DNA of 64,000 nt from Antedon mediterranea (GCF_964355755.1 NC_092679.1:4524001-4588000); one strand, 5' to 3'. Positions 23,403-35,379 are shown, counted from the stretch's first letter. The notes: generated by a model not told the origin, from the sequence alone. Translations and numbers: made by a program.

Positions 23403-24145
23403 ATGTAGAACTGATCCTATTAAGGTGGACACCTTTGGGATCCAACAAAATGTTCACCCCTAGTATTACTAGGGGTAAACACTTTGAATGTCTGTAGTTG
23501 GCTGTAGTGTTAAAATATATATTGCCTCTCCTCTTTGTTTTACCGGAAAATGTCACTAGGGGAGTCACCTAAATAGGGGTTGTCCGTAGTGGAAAACATG
23601 CCTCTCCTCATTGTTTTACAGGAAAATGTCACTTATTAGGGGCCGAGTCACCTAAATAGGGGTTGCCCGTAGTGGAAAACATGCCTCTCCTCCTTGTTTA
23701 CAGGAAAATGTCACTTATTAGGGGAGTCACCTGAATAGGGGTTGTCCGTAGTGGAAAACATGCCTCTCCTCATTGTTTTACAGGAAAATGTCACTTATTA
23801 GGGGAGTCACCTAAATAGGGGTGGTCCGTAGTGGAAAACATGCCTCTCCTCGTTTTATAGGAAAATGTCACTTATTAGGGGAGTCACCTAAATAGGGGTT
23901 GCCCGTAGTGGAAAACATGCCTCTCCTCCTTGTTTTACAGGAAAATGTCACTTATTAGGAGAGTCACCTAAATAGGGGTTGTCCGTAGTGGAAAACATGC
24001 CTCTCCTCGTTTTATAGGAAAATGTCACTAGGGGAGTCACCTAAATAGGGGTTGCCCGTAGTGGAAAACATGCCTCTCCTCCTTGTTTTACAGGAAAATG
24101 TCACTTATTAGGGGAGTCACCCGAATAGGGATTGGCCGTAGTGTG
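23403..24145 (+). repeat. Repeat family C copy expanded to an 80-bp array
   Basis: It starts as a usual family C copy (CCTATTAAGGTGGACACCTT, ATCCAACAAAATGTTCACCC), then repeats a unit of about 80 bp seven to eight times. The unit holds GTGGAAAACATGCCTCTCCT, TTACAGGAAAATGTCACTTA and AGGGGAGTCACCTAAATAGG. Unit lengths vary from about 72 to 83 bp through small indels. Confidence 0.9.
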
Positions 24146-24779
24146 AAAACATATTATCCTTGCCACAAGAAAGGAGGGGTTCTAGGCATTATAATTTGTA
24201 GGATTTATAAAATTCTGAATTTTTTTTCAGTCATTAAGTTGAACTAATTCACTATTGTTATTTTCCCTCTAAAATACCTAGTGATATCATACTAGACAGT
24301 ATTTCAGTATTAATGCGAGTTTTATCTAACGACTGCTCTGGCTTGCATCTGTCAGATATTCCATTACAGAGAACAAATATTGCATATTTCATTACACAAT
24401 GATAACTTGTAAAATTGTTCCAACGACACACTCTCCAGTTGAAGCCATAAATTATATGCAATTGATTGCTGAATATAGCAACAGTGTTTTTAGTATTCAT
24501 CTTAAACACATTGAATACTCACATCAGTTAAGGAGAGACAAGAAAGAAAAAGAGTATTGACAGAACATGAAAACCTTCATTTTTGTCAAAACATTTAACA
24601 ATTACTCTCCATCGGATCAATTTAAATTAAATAAAGTAAAAGAAAAATACTGAAATAATGTGTGGTTGGTGAAGACGAGAACATCTATGAGTAACAATAA
24701 ATATTATTTCTTATAATTAATATAATTAATATTTATTGGTTACTCTCCTTTAAAACGGAGGAACACTCTCGTAACAAGA

Positions 24780-25020
24780 GGTTCGACCTATACAAAAATG
24801 TTTACAAAATAACGTCATACAGTTATTATAGTATTCAATAAATTGACACCAAAGAAGATTTATGTCTGAGGACCCCAATGGAAATAAGTTTTCTTTTAAA
24901 CTTTCTTGGGTTATTCCTCGGTTCATTCTATTAATATTTTTATCTTGTGCTTTTTTCTATGTTATGTTTGTCTTTGTATTTTTGAGTGAACCAAATAAAA
25001 CTGAACTGAACTGAACTGAT
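24780..25020 (+). mobile_element. 3' end of a CR1/L2-type LINE
   Basis: AGGACCCCAATGGAAATAAG is followed by TTCTTGGGTTATTCCTCGG and a T-rich UTR, then the tail AAATAAAACTGAACTGAACTG. No coding part remains. The borders upstream are uncertain. Confidence 0.65.
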
Positions 25021-25029
25021 ACTCTTCTC

Positions 25030-25775
25030 CTTGATATACAGACGCCATAATTTCAGACCATAAGTTTACACCAAACAAGATTCAAACTGAGAAACTTCTG
25101 CTAATATGCAGGTGTCATACTTGTAGACAATGAGTAACAACACATAAATTTACACCAAACAAGATTTGAACTGGAACTCTTCTCCTTGATACATAGGTGC
25201 CATAATTTTAGACCACAAGTTAAAAAAAAACCAACAAATTTACACCAAACAAGATTCGAACTGAGAATCTTCTGTTTAATATGCAGGTGCTATACTTTCA
25301 GACCATTGGCTAAGGAAACAAGTTTTGAACTGAGAAACTTCTGAATAAGCAGGTTACATACTTTTAGACAATGAGTAACATAAAATAAATTTACTACTAA
25401 GAAGATTCGAACTGATATTTCACTACTTGATAATGCAGGTGCCATACTTTCAGACCATTGGCTAAGTATTTTCTAATCTGATTGAACAATTCTTATCACC
25501 CTCAATATTGTATTATGCAGGTGCCATACTTTCAGACCATTGCATGGCTAAGTATTTTCTAATCTGATTGAACAATTCTTTTCACCCTCAATATTGTATT
25601 ATGCAGGTGCCATACTTTCAGACCATTGCATGGCTAAGTATTTTCTAATCTGATTGAACAATTCTTTTCACCCTCAATATTGTATTATGCAGGTGCCATA
25701 CTTTCAGACCATTGGCTAAGTATTTTCTAATCTGATTGAACAATTCTTTTCACCCTCAATATTGTATCAAACTTT
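25030..25775 (-). repeat. Tandem array of tRNA-like units
   Basis: On the minus strand each unit looks like a decayed tRNA gene. The A-box-like CTTAGCCAATGGTCTGAAAG is followed by CACCTGCAT, and in the older units by the B box CAGTTCGAATCTTG (GTTCGAATC fits the consensus). About five diverged units of 65-90 bp (25030-25430) are followed by four almost identical units of 77-87 bp ending near 25770. In the young units the B-box half is replaced by AATCTGATTGAACAATTC. Confidence 0.75.
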
Positions 25776-26139
25776 AATTATCCACAGAAATCAAATTGAT
25801 ACACCTTCTGTTTTGAAGAATAAAATCATATTGTTAATCTCTGAGGAGATACTAAAATAAATTTCCAAGCGTGCGAGCAACTCTCTAAACCGAATATTAC
25901 TAAAATGTGTAAACCGTAAAGATGAGGAAATCTGCAGAAGTAAAACACTTGTATCGTTTTTATCTTTATTGTCATTCTAGGTAACATTTAAAAGCGAATA
26001 CTACATTAGTGTTATCTTACAATCATCAATTTACATATGCTGTATAGTCACTGTAAATACAATTTGTTGAGAAATAAAAGTGAAGAAGTATTCATTTTCA
26101 AACCTTTTTAACAATTTCAATTTGTTATTGTTAGTACAC

Positions 26140-26175
26140 TTTTTTTTTTTTTATATGGTGGGGGGGGGGGGGAGG
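26140..26175. repeat. Poly-T / poly-G tract
   Basis: A T-run is followed by ATATGG and a run of about 12 G. The short reading frame across it is not credible. Confidence 0.9.
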
Positions 26176-26228
26176 CGAAGGGATGGAGACACAGTAGGGG
26201 TGGAAGGTAAAACAAATTTAAGAGCAAA

Positions 26229-26372
26229 TTCTCTGTCTGCACTATCAAATTATTTTGGCAAAAAAATGTGATGTGCCCATATATGGTAATGATAATGTCA
26301 TATCACTACCGTACCATATTTGGAAATATCACTACCATATTTGGGCACAAACTAGTTTGATAGAGCTTAAAA
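26229..26372. mobile_element. MITE family A copy
   Basis: Left end is TCTCTGTCTGCACTATCAAA. The core is ATGTGATGTGCCCATATATG and TATCACTACCATATTTGGGC. The right end is shortened to AAACTAGTTTGATAGAGCTT. Confidence 0.75.
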
Positions 26373-26937
26373 CATGTAATTTGATTCAGAAAGTCTGCGT
26401 CTACTAAAAGTGTGCAAGATATCAAATGATTGTTATCATATACACCATAATGTGTCAAAAGCTGCTGATGTAATTTAATAGAAGGAATACATTATGAGGT
26501 ATACATAATAAAGCATGGGGTTTTTATCTGATATTTTAAAAATATGGACATATTTTTGGAGCAATTTCAAGTAAATTACCCTTTAAACACACAACAATCT
26601 TGCTTGCATTTTGAATGATGTTTTTTATCTGTATTTTACCATATTTTTAACCTTGTATATTTTAATCTCATTTTTGTATTTTTATGTGAATTTTTAACTT
26701 TGAACAAACAAAAACAATTTCAAACCATGTACTGTATTTTAGTGTGTTTGACTATGAATAAATAAAATATCTAAATATCTATTACATTAAAGATGGTTTG
26801 TGATATTGTGAGAAACACAATTTATATATCCCCTGTTTAACCTTTCATCTATTAATTAGTAATAAAAACAATTAGTCTTACCGAAAGCAAAACTAATGTT
26901 TAAAACGATAAACTGGATGGCAGGGTGATTGAGGGAG
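26373..26937. other. AT-rich non-coding stretch
   Basis: No gene recognised. Confidence 0.45.
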
Positions 26938-27090
26938 TTAAGTGAATTATATGCAATATAGTAGAGCAGTTAACGCCATAAAAATAGCCAAGTTGTGCAC
27001 TTTATTACCAAAGCATGAAACTTTCCACAAAGTTTCTTTGATGTATATAGATTCAAAATATCGGGGGGTGCCAAGTGTCCAACGTCCGGT

Positions 27091-27104
27091 ATGGCGGCCA
27101 TCTT
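27091..27104. promoter_or_regulatory. YY1-like motif in left arm
   Basis: ATGGCGGCCATCTT; its reverse complement AAGATGGCCGCCAT contains the YY1 core GCCGCCAT. The mirror copy is in the right arm. Motif match only. Confidence 0.4.
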
Positions 27105-27268
27105 AATTTCAAAATGGCCACCATAAAAACAAAAAGTGTTCATATCTTGGCAACTATAAACAGTAGAGACTTGATTCTGGTGTTAAATTGTTCACAAACC
27201 ACATATTTCTATTTGCTCTAATGAAAAGTTTCATCCAAAAATGACCGGAAATGACGTTTCTTCCAGTT

Positions 27269-27281
27269 TGACCTTTGACCT
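27269..27281 (-). promoter_or_regulatory. DR1 nuclear-receptor site, left arm
   Basis: TGACCTTTGACCT is the reverse complement of a perfect DR1 (AGGTCA, one spacer base, AGGTCA), the consensus bound by RXR heterodimers, HNF4 and COUP-TF. The same site is preserved in the right arm. Confidence 0.5.
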
Positions 27282-27916
27282 CTTATCTGTATATCTCAGT
27301 AACTACTGATCATTTTCAATCGATTTTGGTGTCATTTTGTTCAGAATAAAGACATTTATATTTGTAGTAATGAAACATTTTCACATAAAATGACTGGAAA
27401 TACAATTTATAACCTTTGACATATATAATTATGTGAACATACTGTATGTGGTTAAATTGGTATAAATGCACCTAATTTTTTTACCGAAATAAATGACACA
27501 GAATTATTATTCTGAATTTTTAACTTTTGATGTGATAGGATAGGCATAAAGTATGACAGATCACTGAGCTCATCTATGCCGACATGTTTGCTAAACTGTG
27601 ATGTGTCAATCGTTTTTTCGTTGCATCTAAAAAAATGTACTCCATTTTATGGTAATGGGCCTTTGCTGTAAACCTTTCATCTGAATCCTTTTCCTCGATT
27701 TTCTCTAGTCATTGATTTTTTAGCAAAATCCGAACTAAATCAATTCGTAAAAGACATCTCAATATAATTATTCAAGTAATCCTCAAATTAGTGACATGGA
27801 CCTACAATATACTGTTCTGTACAAGACCTGTTTAGGCATCCACCTGTGGACTTTCACTTTAAAGGTCTTGGTTTCCTAATCATACAAGAAACAATGTCTA
27901 ATTTAATCAATCAAAG

Positions 27917-29905
27917 TAGTGGGTCCTGACAAAGAAGGGGGTGTAAGACCATCCACAGACAAAGAAGGGGGTGTAAGACCATCCACAGACAAAGAAGGGG
28001 TTGTAAGACCATCCACATACAAAGAAGAGGGTATAAGACCATCCACAGACAAAAAAGGAGGTGTAAGACCATCCACAGACAAAGAAGGGGGTGTAGAACC
28101 GTCCACTGACAAAGAAAGGGGTATAGGACCACTTACAGACAAAGAAGGGGTATAAGACCATTCACAGACAAAAAAGGAGGTGTAGGACCATCGGACCATC
28201 CACAGACAAAAAAGGGGATGTAAGACCACCCACAGACAAAGAAGGGTGTAAGACCATCCACACACAAAGAAGGAGGTATAAGACCATCCACAGACAACGA
28301 AAGGGGTGTAAGGCCATCTACAGACAAAGAAGGGGATGTAGGACCGTCCACAGACAAAGAAGGGGGTATAAGACCATCCACTGACAAAAAAATGGGTATA
28401 GGACCATCCACAGACAAAGAAGGGGGCGTAGGACCGTCCACAGACAAAGAAGGGGGTGCAAGACCATCCACTGACAAAGAAAGGGGTATAGGACCACTTA
28501 CAGACAAAGAAGAGGGTATAAGACCATCCCCAGACAAATAAGGGGTATAGGACCATCCACAGACAAAGAAGGGGGTGTAGGACCATCCACAGACAAAGAA
28601 GGGGAGAAGACCATCCACAGACAAAGAAGGGGATATAAGACCATCCACAGACAAAGAAATAAGACCATCCACAGACAAATTAAAGGAGTGCAAGACCATC
28701 CATACACAAAGGGGTGTATAAGACCATCCACATACAAAAAAGGGGTGTAATACCATCAACGGACAAAGAAAGGGGTGTAATACCATCAACAGACAAAGAA
28801 GGGGGTATAAGATCACCCACAGGCACAGAAGGGGCATAAAACCGTCCACAGAAAAAGAAAGGGGTGTAAGACCATCCACAGACAAAGAAGGGGGTGTAGA
28901 ACCGTCCACAGACAAAGAAGGGGGTGTAAGACCATCCACCACTGACAAAGAAAGGGGTATAGGACCACTTACAGACAAAGAAGGGGTATAAGACCATCCA
29001 CAGACAAATTAAAGAAGTGCAAGACCAGCCATACACAAAGAAAGGGGTGTATAAGACCATCCACATACAAAAAAGGGGTGTAATACCATCAACGGATAAA
29101 GAAAGGGGTGTAATACCATCAACAGACAAAGAAGGGGGTATAAGATCACCCACAGGCACAGAAGGGGGTATAAGACCGTCCACAGAAAAAGAAAGGGGTG
29201 TAAGACCATCCACAGACAAAGAAGGGGGTGTAGAACCGTCCACTGACAAAGAAAAGGGTATAGGACCACTTACAGACAAAGAAGGGGTATAAGACCATTC
29301 ACAGACAAAAAAGGAGGTGTAGGACCATCGGACCATCCACAGACAAAAAAGGGGATGTAAGACCACCCACAGACAAAGAAGGGTGTAAGACCATCCACAT
29401 ACAAAGAAGGGATTATAAGACCATCTACAGACAAAGACAGGGGTGTAAGTCCATCCACACACAAAGAAAGGGGTTTAATAACATCAACAGACAAAGAAAG
29501 GGGTGCAATACCATCAATAGACACAGAAGGGGGTATAAGACTATCCACAGACAAAGAAAGGGGTATAAGACCGTCCACAGACAAAGAAAGGGGTGTAAGA
29601 CCATCCACAGACAAAGAAGGGTGCATAAGACTATCCACAGACAAAGAAGGGGGTGTAGGACCATCCACAGAAAAAGAAGGGGTGTAGGACCATCCACAGA
29701 CAAAGAAGGGAGTGTAGGACCATCCACAGACAAAGAAGGGGTGTAAGACCATCTACAGACAAAGAAATGGGTGTAAGACCATCCACACATAAAGAAAGGG
29801 GTGTAATAATACCATCAACAGACACAGAAGCGGGTAAAGACCATCCACAGACAAAGAATGGGGTATAAGATCATCTACAGACAAAGAAGGAGGGTTAGGA
29901 CCATA
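27917..29905. repeat. 30-bp minisatellite, about 66 units
   Basis: The unit is GACCATCCACAGACAAAGAA followed by GGGGGTGTAA, usually 30 bp and sometimes 29. Larger blocks are duplicated: about 28127-28255 matches 29264-29395, and about 28742-28960 matches 29076-29260 (shift of about 334 bp). Because 30 is a multiple of 3 and the minus strand has few stops, several overlapping frames of 10-residue repeats (SLSVDGLTPP, FVCGWSYTPF) appear in more than one phase. That is the mark of a repeat rather than a gene. Confidence 0.97.
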
Positions 29906-30516
29906 TTAACCGAGGAAGCATACAAAAATAAGATGCAATCAAAATAGGCCTACCACTTGGAAAACAATAAATTGTAGAATAACTATGGCTTAATTGTTGA
30001 AATAGAAAGGGTTCTTTGTAAGGTCATTAATAATATATTGATATAAACACGATCATCATACTATATTCATTTGACAATCAAATACAGTCTGTCTCGAAAA
30101 GAAGCTCATACTATCACCTTTTCGATAACATGTATGTTATTTCCTCTGTCAAACTATTAAAACTTTTAGCGAATCAGAAGGTGCCAATGGCAACATCATT
30201 GAACTAATGGTACCACCAAGCACACTGTTTACCAATTTTATGTACTATATACAATTTAAGTCCATTAATCATTTAATATAATTACGCCTATCAGGTTAAA
30301 GTTCAAAATTAGGTGCACTTTAGACCAACAAAAACCACCTACAGTATATTCACATAATTAAAAATCAATAAATTAATGTCAAAGGTCATAAATTGTATTT
30401 CCGGTCATTTTATGTGAAAACGTTTCATTACTACAAATATAAATGTATTTATTCTGAACAAAATGACACCAAAATCGATTGAAAATGACCAGTAGTTACA
30501 GAGATATACAAATACG

Positions 30517-30529
30517 AGGTCAAAGGTCA
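30517..30529 (+). promoter_or_regulatory. DR1 nuclear-receptor site, right arm
   Basis: AGGTCAAAGGTCA, a perfect DR1. It is the mirror copy of the site at 27269-27281. Confidence 0.5.
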
Positions 30530-30693
30530 AACTGTAAGAAATGTCATTTCCGGTCATTTTTGGACGAAACTTTTCATTAGAGCAAATAGAAATATATAGT
30601 TTGTGAACAATTTGAGACCAGAATTAAGTCTCTAATGTGTATAGTTGCCAAGATATGAACATTTTTTGTTTTTATGGTGGCCATTTTGAAATC

Positions 30694-30707
30694 AAGATGG
30701 CCGCCAT
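30694..30707. promoter_or_regulatory. YY1-like motif in right arm
   Basis: AAGATGGCCGCCAT, the mirror of the left-arm site. Confidence 0.4.
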
Positions 30708-31132
30708 ACCGGACGTTGGACACTTGGCACCCCCCGATATTTTGAATCTATATACATCAAAGAAACTTTGTGACAAGTTTCATGCTTTGGTAATAAAATG
30801 CACAGCTCATGTCATTAACTGCTCTACTAATAAGAAGATAACTGAATTGACTGTGGATAGGTTTGTCAAAACAACATAACACTCTCCTATCCTGATAAAC
30901 CATTTAAGTGTTTTTATAAGAGCTCTGATTGATGTTGAGATAAGAGACATCAATGCTTGCCTCTAGTTGTGGTAACATGACATGTGAGGTTCCGAGAGGG
31001 AAGAAAGCACATTGCTAGGGGTGGGGTAGGTGTTGGTGTGGGTCAGGTGACTACTGTTTAACTAACAGAATAAAATCACTTCATGTAAACAAAGGAAATC
31101 TGAGAGCAATCATATACATTAAAGCACAGTGA

Positions 31133-31275
31133 AACCTCTATTAAGGGGACACTTTAAGGACCCAATAAAGGGTCCATTTAATAGGGGGTTCATGAATAAG
31201 GGTTGGTCGTAGTGTTAAAATGCCTCTTGTCCGTTTTCTGAGAAAGATTCTTCTTTAGACGTGTTCCCTGAATAG
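31133..31275 (+). repeat. Repeat family C copy
   Basis: AACCTCTATTAAGGGGACAC opens the copy. GGTCGTAGTGTTAAAATGCC and TCCCTGAATAGAGGTCC close it. It is a good full-length representative of the family. Confidence 0.7.
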
Positions 31276-31330
31276 AGGTCCTAGAGGATGTATATATAGA
31301 AAAGCGGCAAGTGAGGGCCTCGCCATTCAA

Positions 31331-31365
31331 AATTTAATTTAATTTAATTTAATTTAATTAATTTA
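31331..31365. repeat. AATTT microsatellite
   Basis: AATTT repeats, about seven units. It could be the tail of a retroelement. Confidence 0.85.
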
Positions 31366-32064
31366 AATATCCTGAATACATTTTAAGGGAAACACAATAC
31401 AATACAGTATTAGTTAAGTGAAATACTTAATAGTTAAGTGAAATACTGAATAGTTAAATGAAATACTTAATAGTTAAGAAAAATATCTCACTTAAGTGTG
31501 ATTGGTGAATACAGCCATAGACAAAGTAGTTAGTATGGAGAAATGCACCATTTGGCAGCGGTCTTTGCCCAGCAGTTGGATTGGAACAAAATTCATAATA
31601 TTTTATAAAGATTTGCATTATCCAACATAGTACTGAATTTCAATATGTTCAACCAGTTTTCTATAATCGTCTATTCTATACATTAATTTACAAGATTCAA
31701 TTGCTTTCTATAAATGATCTACACAAACATTAATGTCAAAAAACGTAATAATGTTGCAATAATACATTTCATATAGAATGTATACGATTTCAAAATTAGC
31801 ATTTACATTGGTGCTATGAGCAGAAGATTGCAATATAAATGTTCATTAAATGCTCTCATGTTTGCGTAATATTGACTATAAATATGTAGACTACATTATA
31901 AATTCAACATATGAGATTCAAGCATATCATATCTAATATAAAGGAACTTTTATCGTACAAATGCAGTTTTTTTTTATAAATTACGTTTTATTTGTGATAA
32001 ATCAAACAATTTAATTTAATCAAGAATAAACTTTCTTTTCTGTTCGGTCTTTGTAATTAATTAG
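31366..32064. other. AT-rich non-coding stretch
   Basis: Near 31420-31480 a short repeat of ATAGTTAAGTGAAATACT occurs about three to four times. No gene seen. Confidence 0.45.
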
Positions 32065-32215
32065 TCCAGTAGAACACATCTTTCCAGGGGACATTCTCAA
32101 AACAAGGGGAAATATATGTTTTAATAAGTGTACTATGGCCTAACCCTATTCAGGGGAACCACCCTTTAATTATTAAGGGGATACTTTGTTGCGTCCCAAG
32201 GGTTTAAAAGAGGTT
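32065..32215 (-). repeat. Repeat family C copy, reverse orientation
   Basis: It contains TATGTTTTAATAAGTGTACT, AACCCTATTCAGGGG and GGGGATACTTTGTTGCGTCC. Confidence 0.6.
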
Positions 32216-32217
32216 CT

Positions 32218-32350
32218 CAAACTAGTTTTGAAAAAAGAAAATGTGATGTGCGCAAATATGGTAGTGATATGCCCAAATATGGTAGTGATATGACATCATC
32301 ATGTCCATCTATGGGCACACTGCATTTCTGTTGTTGCATAAAGTTTACAC
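32218..32350. mobile_element. MITE family A copy, both ends worn
   Basis: It runs from CAAACTAGTTTTGAAAA through GATATGACATCATCATGTCC to TTGCATAAAGTTTACACC. The outermost AGCTCTGTCTACACTAT is lost on both sides. It abuts the preceding family C copy. Confidence 0.7.
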
Positions 32351-32844
32351 CTATAACGGCAAATACTAAATTGACAATGTAACCGGCAAGGTAAAATATA
32401 GCGACAAGAATGGTATATATTTGATACCTTGCAAAAGGGATAGATTTTCCATTTTCTAAAATATTCTAGTCTGAGTAAGCTTAGGGCAAATTATAATTAC
32501 GAATATGTTTAACGAGAGGCAACAAAACAGCATTGATTATTGTGAGATGTATCTAAGGGTATTGACCCGTTCTGCAAAATACTTACATCATAGTACAAAT
32601 TATGTGTATAGATTTCTTGCATAACAGCACTGTGATCAATTATGCGTTTGCCTGTTATCAATTTAAGAAGTCTGGGTTGGATTCTTAGACTAATCAAGTT
32701 TAGTTTTCTTCTCATTCATTCACTTATTCAGACAGAACAATAAGAAATTCAAACAATAAAATAGAAAAAAACGATGTAGCAATATTCCTCTGTAAATATT
32801 CTACATTACCCTATTTTTTTTATTCACTGTATAAAGCTCTGTAT

Positions 32845-33017
32845 AAAGCTCAGCTCTGTATACACTATCAAACTAGTTTGACAAAAAAACAGTGTTATTT
32901 ACTCAAATATGATAGTAATATGCCCAAATATGGTAGTGATATGACATCATCATGTCCATATATGGGCACACCACATTTTGTTGTCACATAAAGTTTGATA
33001 GTGTAGACATAGCTTTA
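32845..33017. mobile_element. MITE family A copy
   Basis: Left end is AGCTCTGTATACACTATCAA and right end is TTGATAGTGTAGACATAGCT followed by TTAA. The internal hairpin is CAAATATGG...CCATATATGGGC. Two extra partial left ends (AAAGCTCTGTATAAAGCTC) precede it. Confidence 0.8.
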
Positions 33018-34050
33018 AATTTTTGTCTCATACTACTGCAAAGGTAGGTTTCATTGTAATGACGCTATATTGATAAATTAGAGCATTTGAACCCAAAACC
33101 ATTGGATAGCAATGCAAGATAATGTGTACCCAGTAAATAATGCACGGAATGCTGACATTATTCTATTCACAATGTTCATTAGACGAATATTCCCAGTGGA
33201 ACGCCCACACATTTTGAAAATGAACGATTTTGATGTTTATTCGTTCATTTTATCGCCCGACTTTACTTCAACTTAACAAGCCTTACAACAGAAAGACAAA
33301 ATGGGTATAATCATGGCGTCTATGTCTATACTAGAATATTTTAAAATGCTACCTGACATAATGTTCGATATCATTATCACATAAACGTCAAAGATTTTAC
33401 CCTATCTAATATCCAAAATATGGGAGATCAAATTTGTTGACGTAAAATTTTTTAATTATAATTATAATTCCTTTTGGCTAAAAATTACAAATGAACTTTG
33501 CAATGCAGAATGATCTTTGCAATGCAGTATAAACAGAAGTTGGCCTCTACAAAAAAATAAAACAGATATTATAGAGTCAGTATCTCATGATGACAAACAA
33601 TGATCAGTCTAACTTCATGTTTATTACTTACAATATAAAATGCAAAATGCTTTATTTAGATTTGAATCTCACCCCTGAGCTAGCGCAGACGTTGTGTCCC
33701 CACCTAAAAGTGCCTCATATTTTTTGTCAGTAATTTAAAAGTACTGATCACTATAATGTTCATATTAGGTTAGGGTACATTTCGTTTGTATTCTCATTAA
33801 AGTAAAAATCTATTTTTATCAAATTACTAAACCTTCAATATTAAACCTCATGCATGAGATACGATCTGGCGTTGATTATTGCTACCCACGTATTGTAAGT
33901 GTTATAATTTACAAGCACACAATACACACTATATTAAAACTATCACTACAGTTAGTTTGTAAGACGGATAGGATATATATAGCACTAAAAACAAAGGAGA
34001 CCAAACAATTATCAATATCGTTACCAACTTGAATAAACAAATACTTGTGG
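33018..34050. other. AT-rich non-coding stretch
   Basis: No gene recognised. A 27-codon plus-strand frame beginning MGIIMASMSILEYF at about 33301 is too short to call. Confidence 0.4.
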
Positions 34051-34052
34051 TG

Positions 34053-34663
34053 TAGAGGGTCAAAGTTTATACCCATTCTGGTCAAAGTTCATCCCCACTC
34101 TTATAAAAGTTAATACCCACTCTTAGCAAAGTTCATTTCCACTCTGGTCTAAGTTCATACACACACTGGTCAAAGTTCATACCCACTCTGGTCGAAGTTC
34201 ATACTCAGTCTGATCAAAGTTCATACCCACTCTGGTCAAAGTTCATACACACACTGGTCAAAGTTCATACTCAGTCTGATTAAAGTTCATACCCACACTG
34301 GTCAAAGTTCATACCCACTCTAGTCAAAGTTTATACCCACTCTGGTCAAAGTTTATATCCACTCTGGTCAAAGTTTATACCCACTCTGGTCAAAGTTTAT
34401 ATCCACTCTGGTCAAAGTTCATACTCACTCTGATAAAGTTTATACTCACTCTGATCAAAGTTCATACACACTCTGATCTAAGTTCATACACACTCTGATC
34501 AAAGTTCATACACACTCTGATCAAAGTCCCATACCCACTGCTGGTAAAAGTTCATACCCACTCCGGTCAAAGTTTATATCCACTCTGGTCAAAGTTCATA
34601 CTCACTCTGATAAAGTTCATACTCACTCTGATCAAAGTTCATACTCACTCTGGTCAAAGTTTT
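34053..34663. repeat. 22-bp minisatellite, about 27 units
   Basis: The unit is CAAAGTTCATACCCACTCTG plus GT, with frequent variants (TTTATATCC, ATACTCACTCTGAT). Units vary by one or two bases in length. Confidence 0.95.
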
Positions 34664-34993
34664 TGTTGTGTTGAAATTCATCTACACAGCACTGCAATGA
34701 CAGCTTAGAAACTCATAATAGGGTCACAGAACACTGACAACATCATTTAATACATAATAAGAATGAAATATAACATCACATCAAACTATTGACAATGACC
34801 TGGAAAGAAGTTCTATTTTGTCAAGAAACATTTTGTCTAATATCACTACACTATAAAAATAAATGTACAATACATATACATCTTACATCTTACATAAACA
34901 AATTATAGAAACAGTCTTGAGTTTGGAATTTGTCATAATGATATCAAGCAAGGCTGATCAATTCCATTATTTTTGTACATGTCTCTTGGCTAT

Positions 34994-35046
34994 ATTTGAA
35001 CCTACGACCTCATGTTGACAGGCAGTACCATACCATTATACCACTG
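34994..35046 (-). mobile_element. tRNA-derived SINE head, minus strand
   Basis: The B-box-like GTAGGTTCAAA is the reverse complement of 34995-35005. The A-box-like TGGTATAATGGTATGG is complementary to about 35029-35044. No full cloverleaf forms. Confidence 0.5.
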
Positions 35047-35379
35047 CATTTATTGGACATGAATGATCTTCGTTAAAACATTTCTTTTATTGATTATGTC
35101 AGTGGCAGATCCAGAAAAACATGCACCTACAATCTTCATTTTGTTTATATTATCATAAAATAATATAATAATAAATTGATAGAAGACTGCACAAGTACAT
35201 GTCAGGAGCAGATTTTTAAAAAGGGGTAACAACTAACATTAACATACAGTATTAATAAAAATCGAAAAGTAGTTCATAATTTTATTTTAGTTCTGAAAAG
35301 AAGATTGCGTGACCCCCGGCTTGACCCTAGTAGATTCACCATATTACTTATTTTGATCTCCTTTCACACATTGTCTTCT

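Larger units (their letters stand above)
26938..30856. mobile_element. Foldback-like element with long inverted arms
   Basis: Two arms of about 545 bp, at 26938-27482 and about 30300-30856, are clear inverted copies of each other with scattered mismatches. Shared phrases include TTTCATGCTTTGGTAATAAA, GGACGTTGGACACTTGGCAC (right-arm sense) and CCAAAATCGATTGAAAATGA. Between them are about 2.8 kb: unique AT-rich flanks and a 2-kb minisatellite. No transposase frame is visible, so it is either non-autonomous or an old inverted duplication. Sea urchin TU elements, which are foldback transposons with long inverted repeats, are a known parallel. Polinton-type ends are less likely given the small size. 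Target-site duplications could not be defined. Confidence 0.75.

Noticed and set aside
27903-29825. Many long overlapping minus-strand frames (SLSVDGLTPP, FVCGWSYTPF, LLCLWMVLHP)
   Set aside because: Several phases of the same 30-bp minisatellite are open at once, which a real gene would not show.
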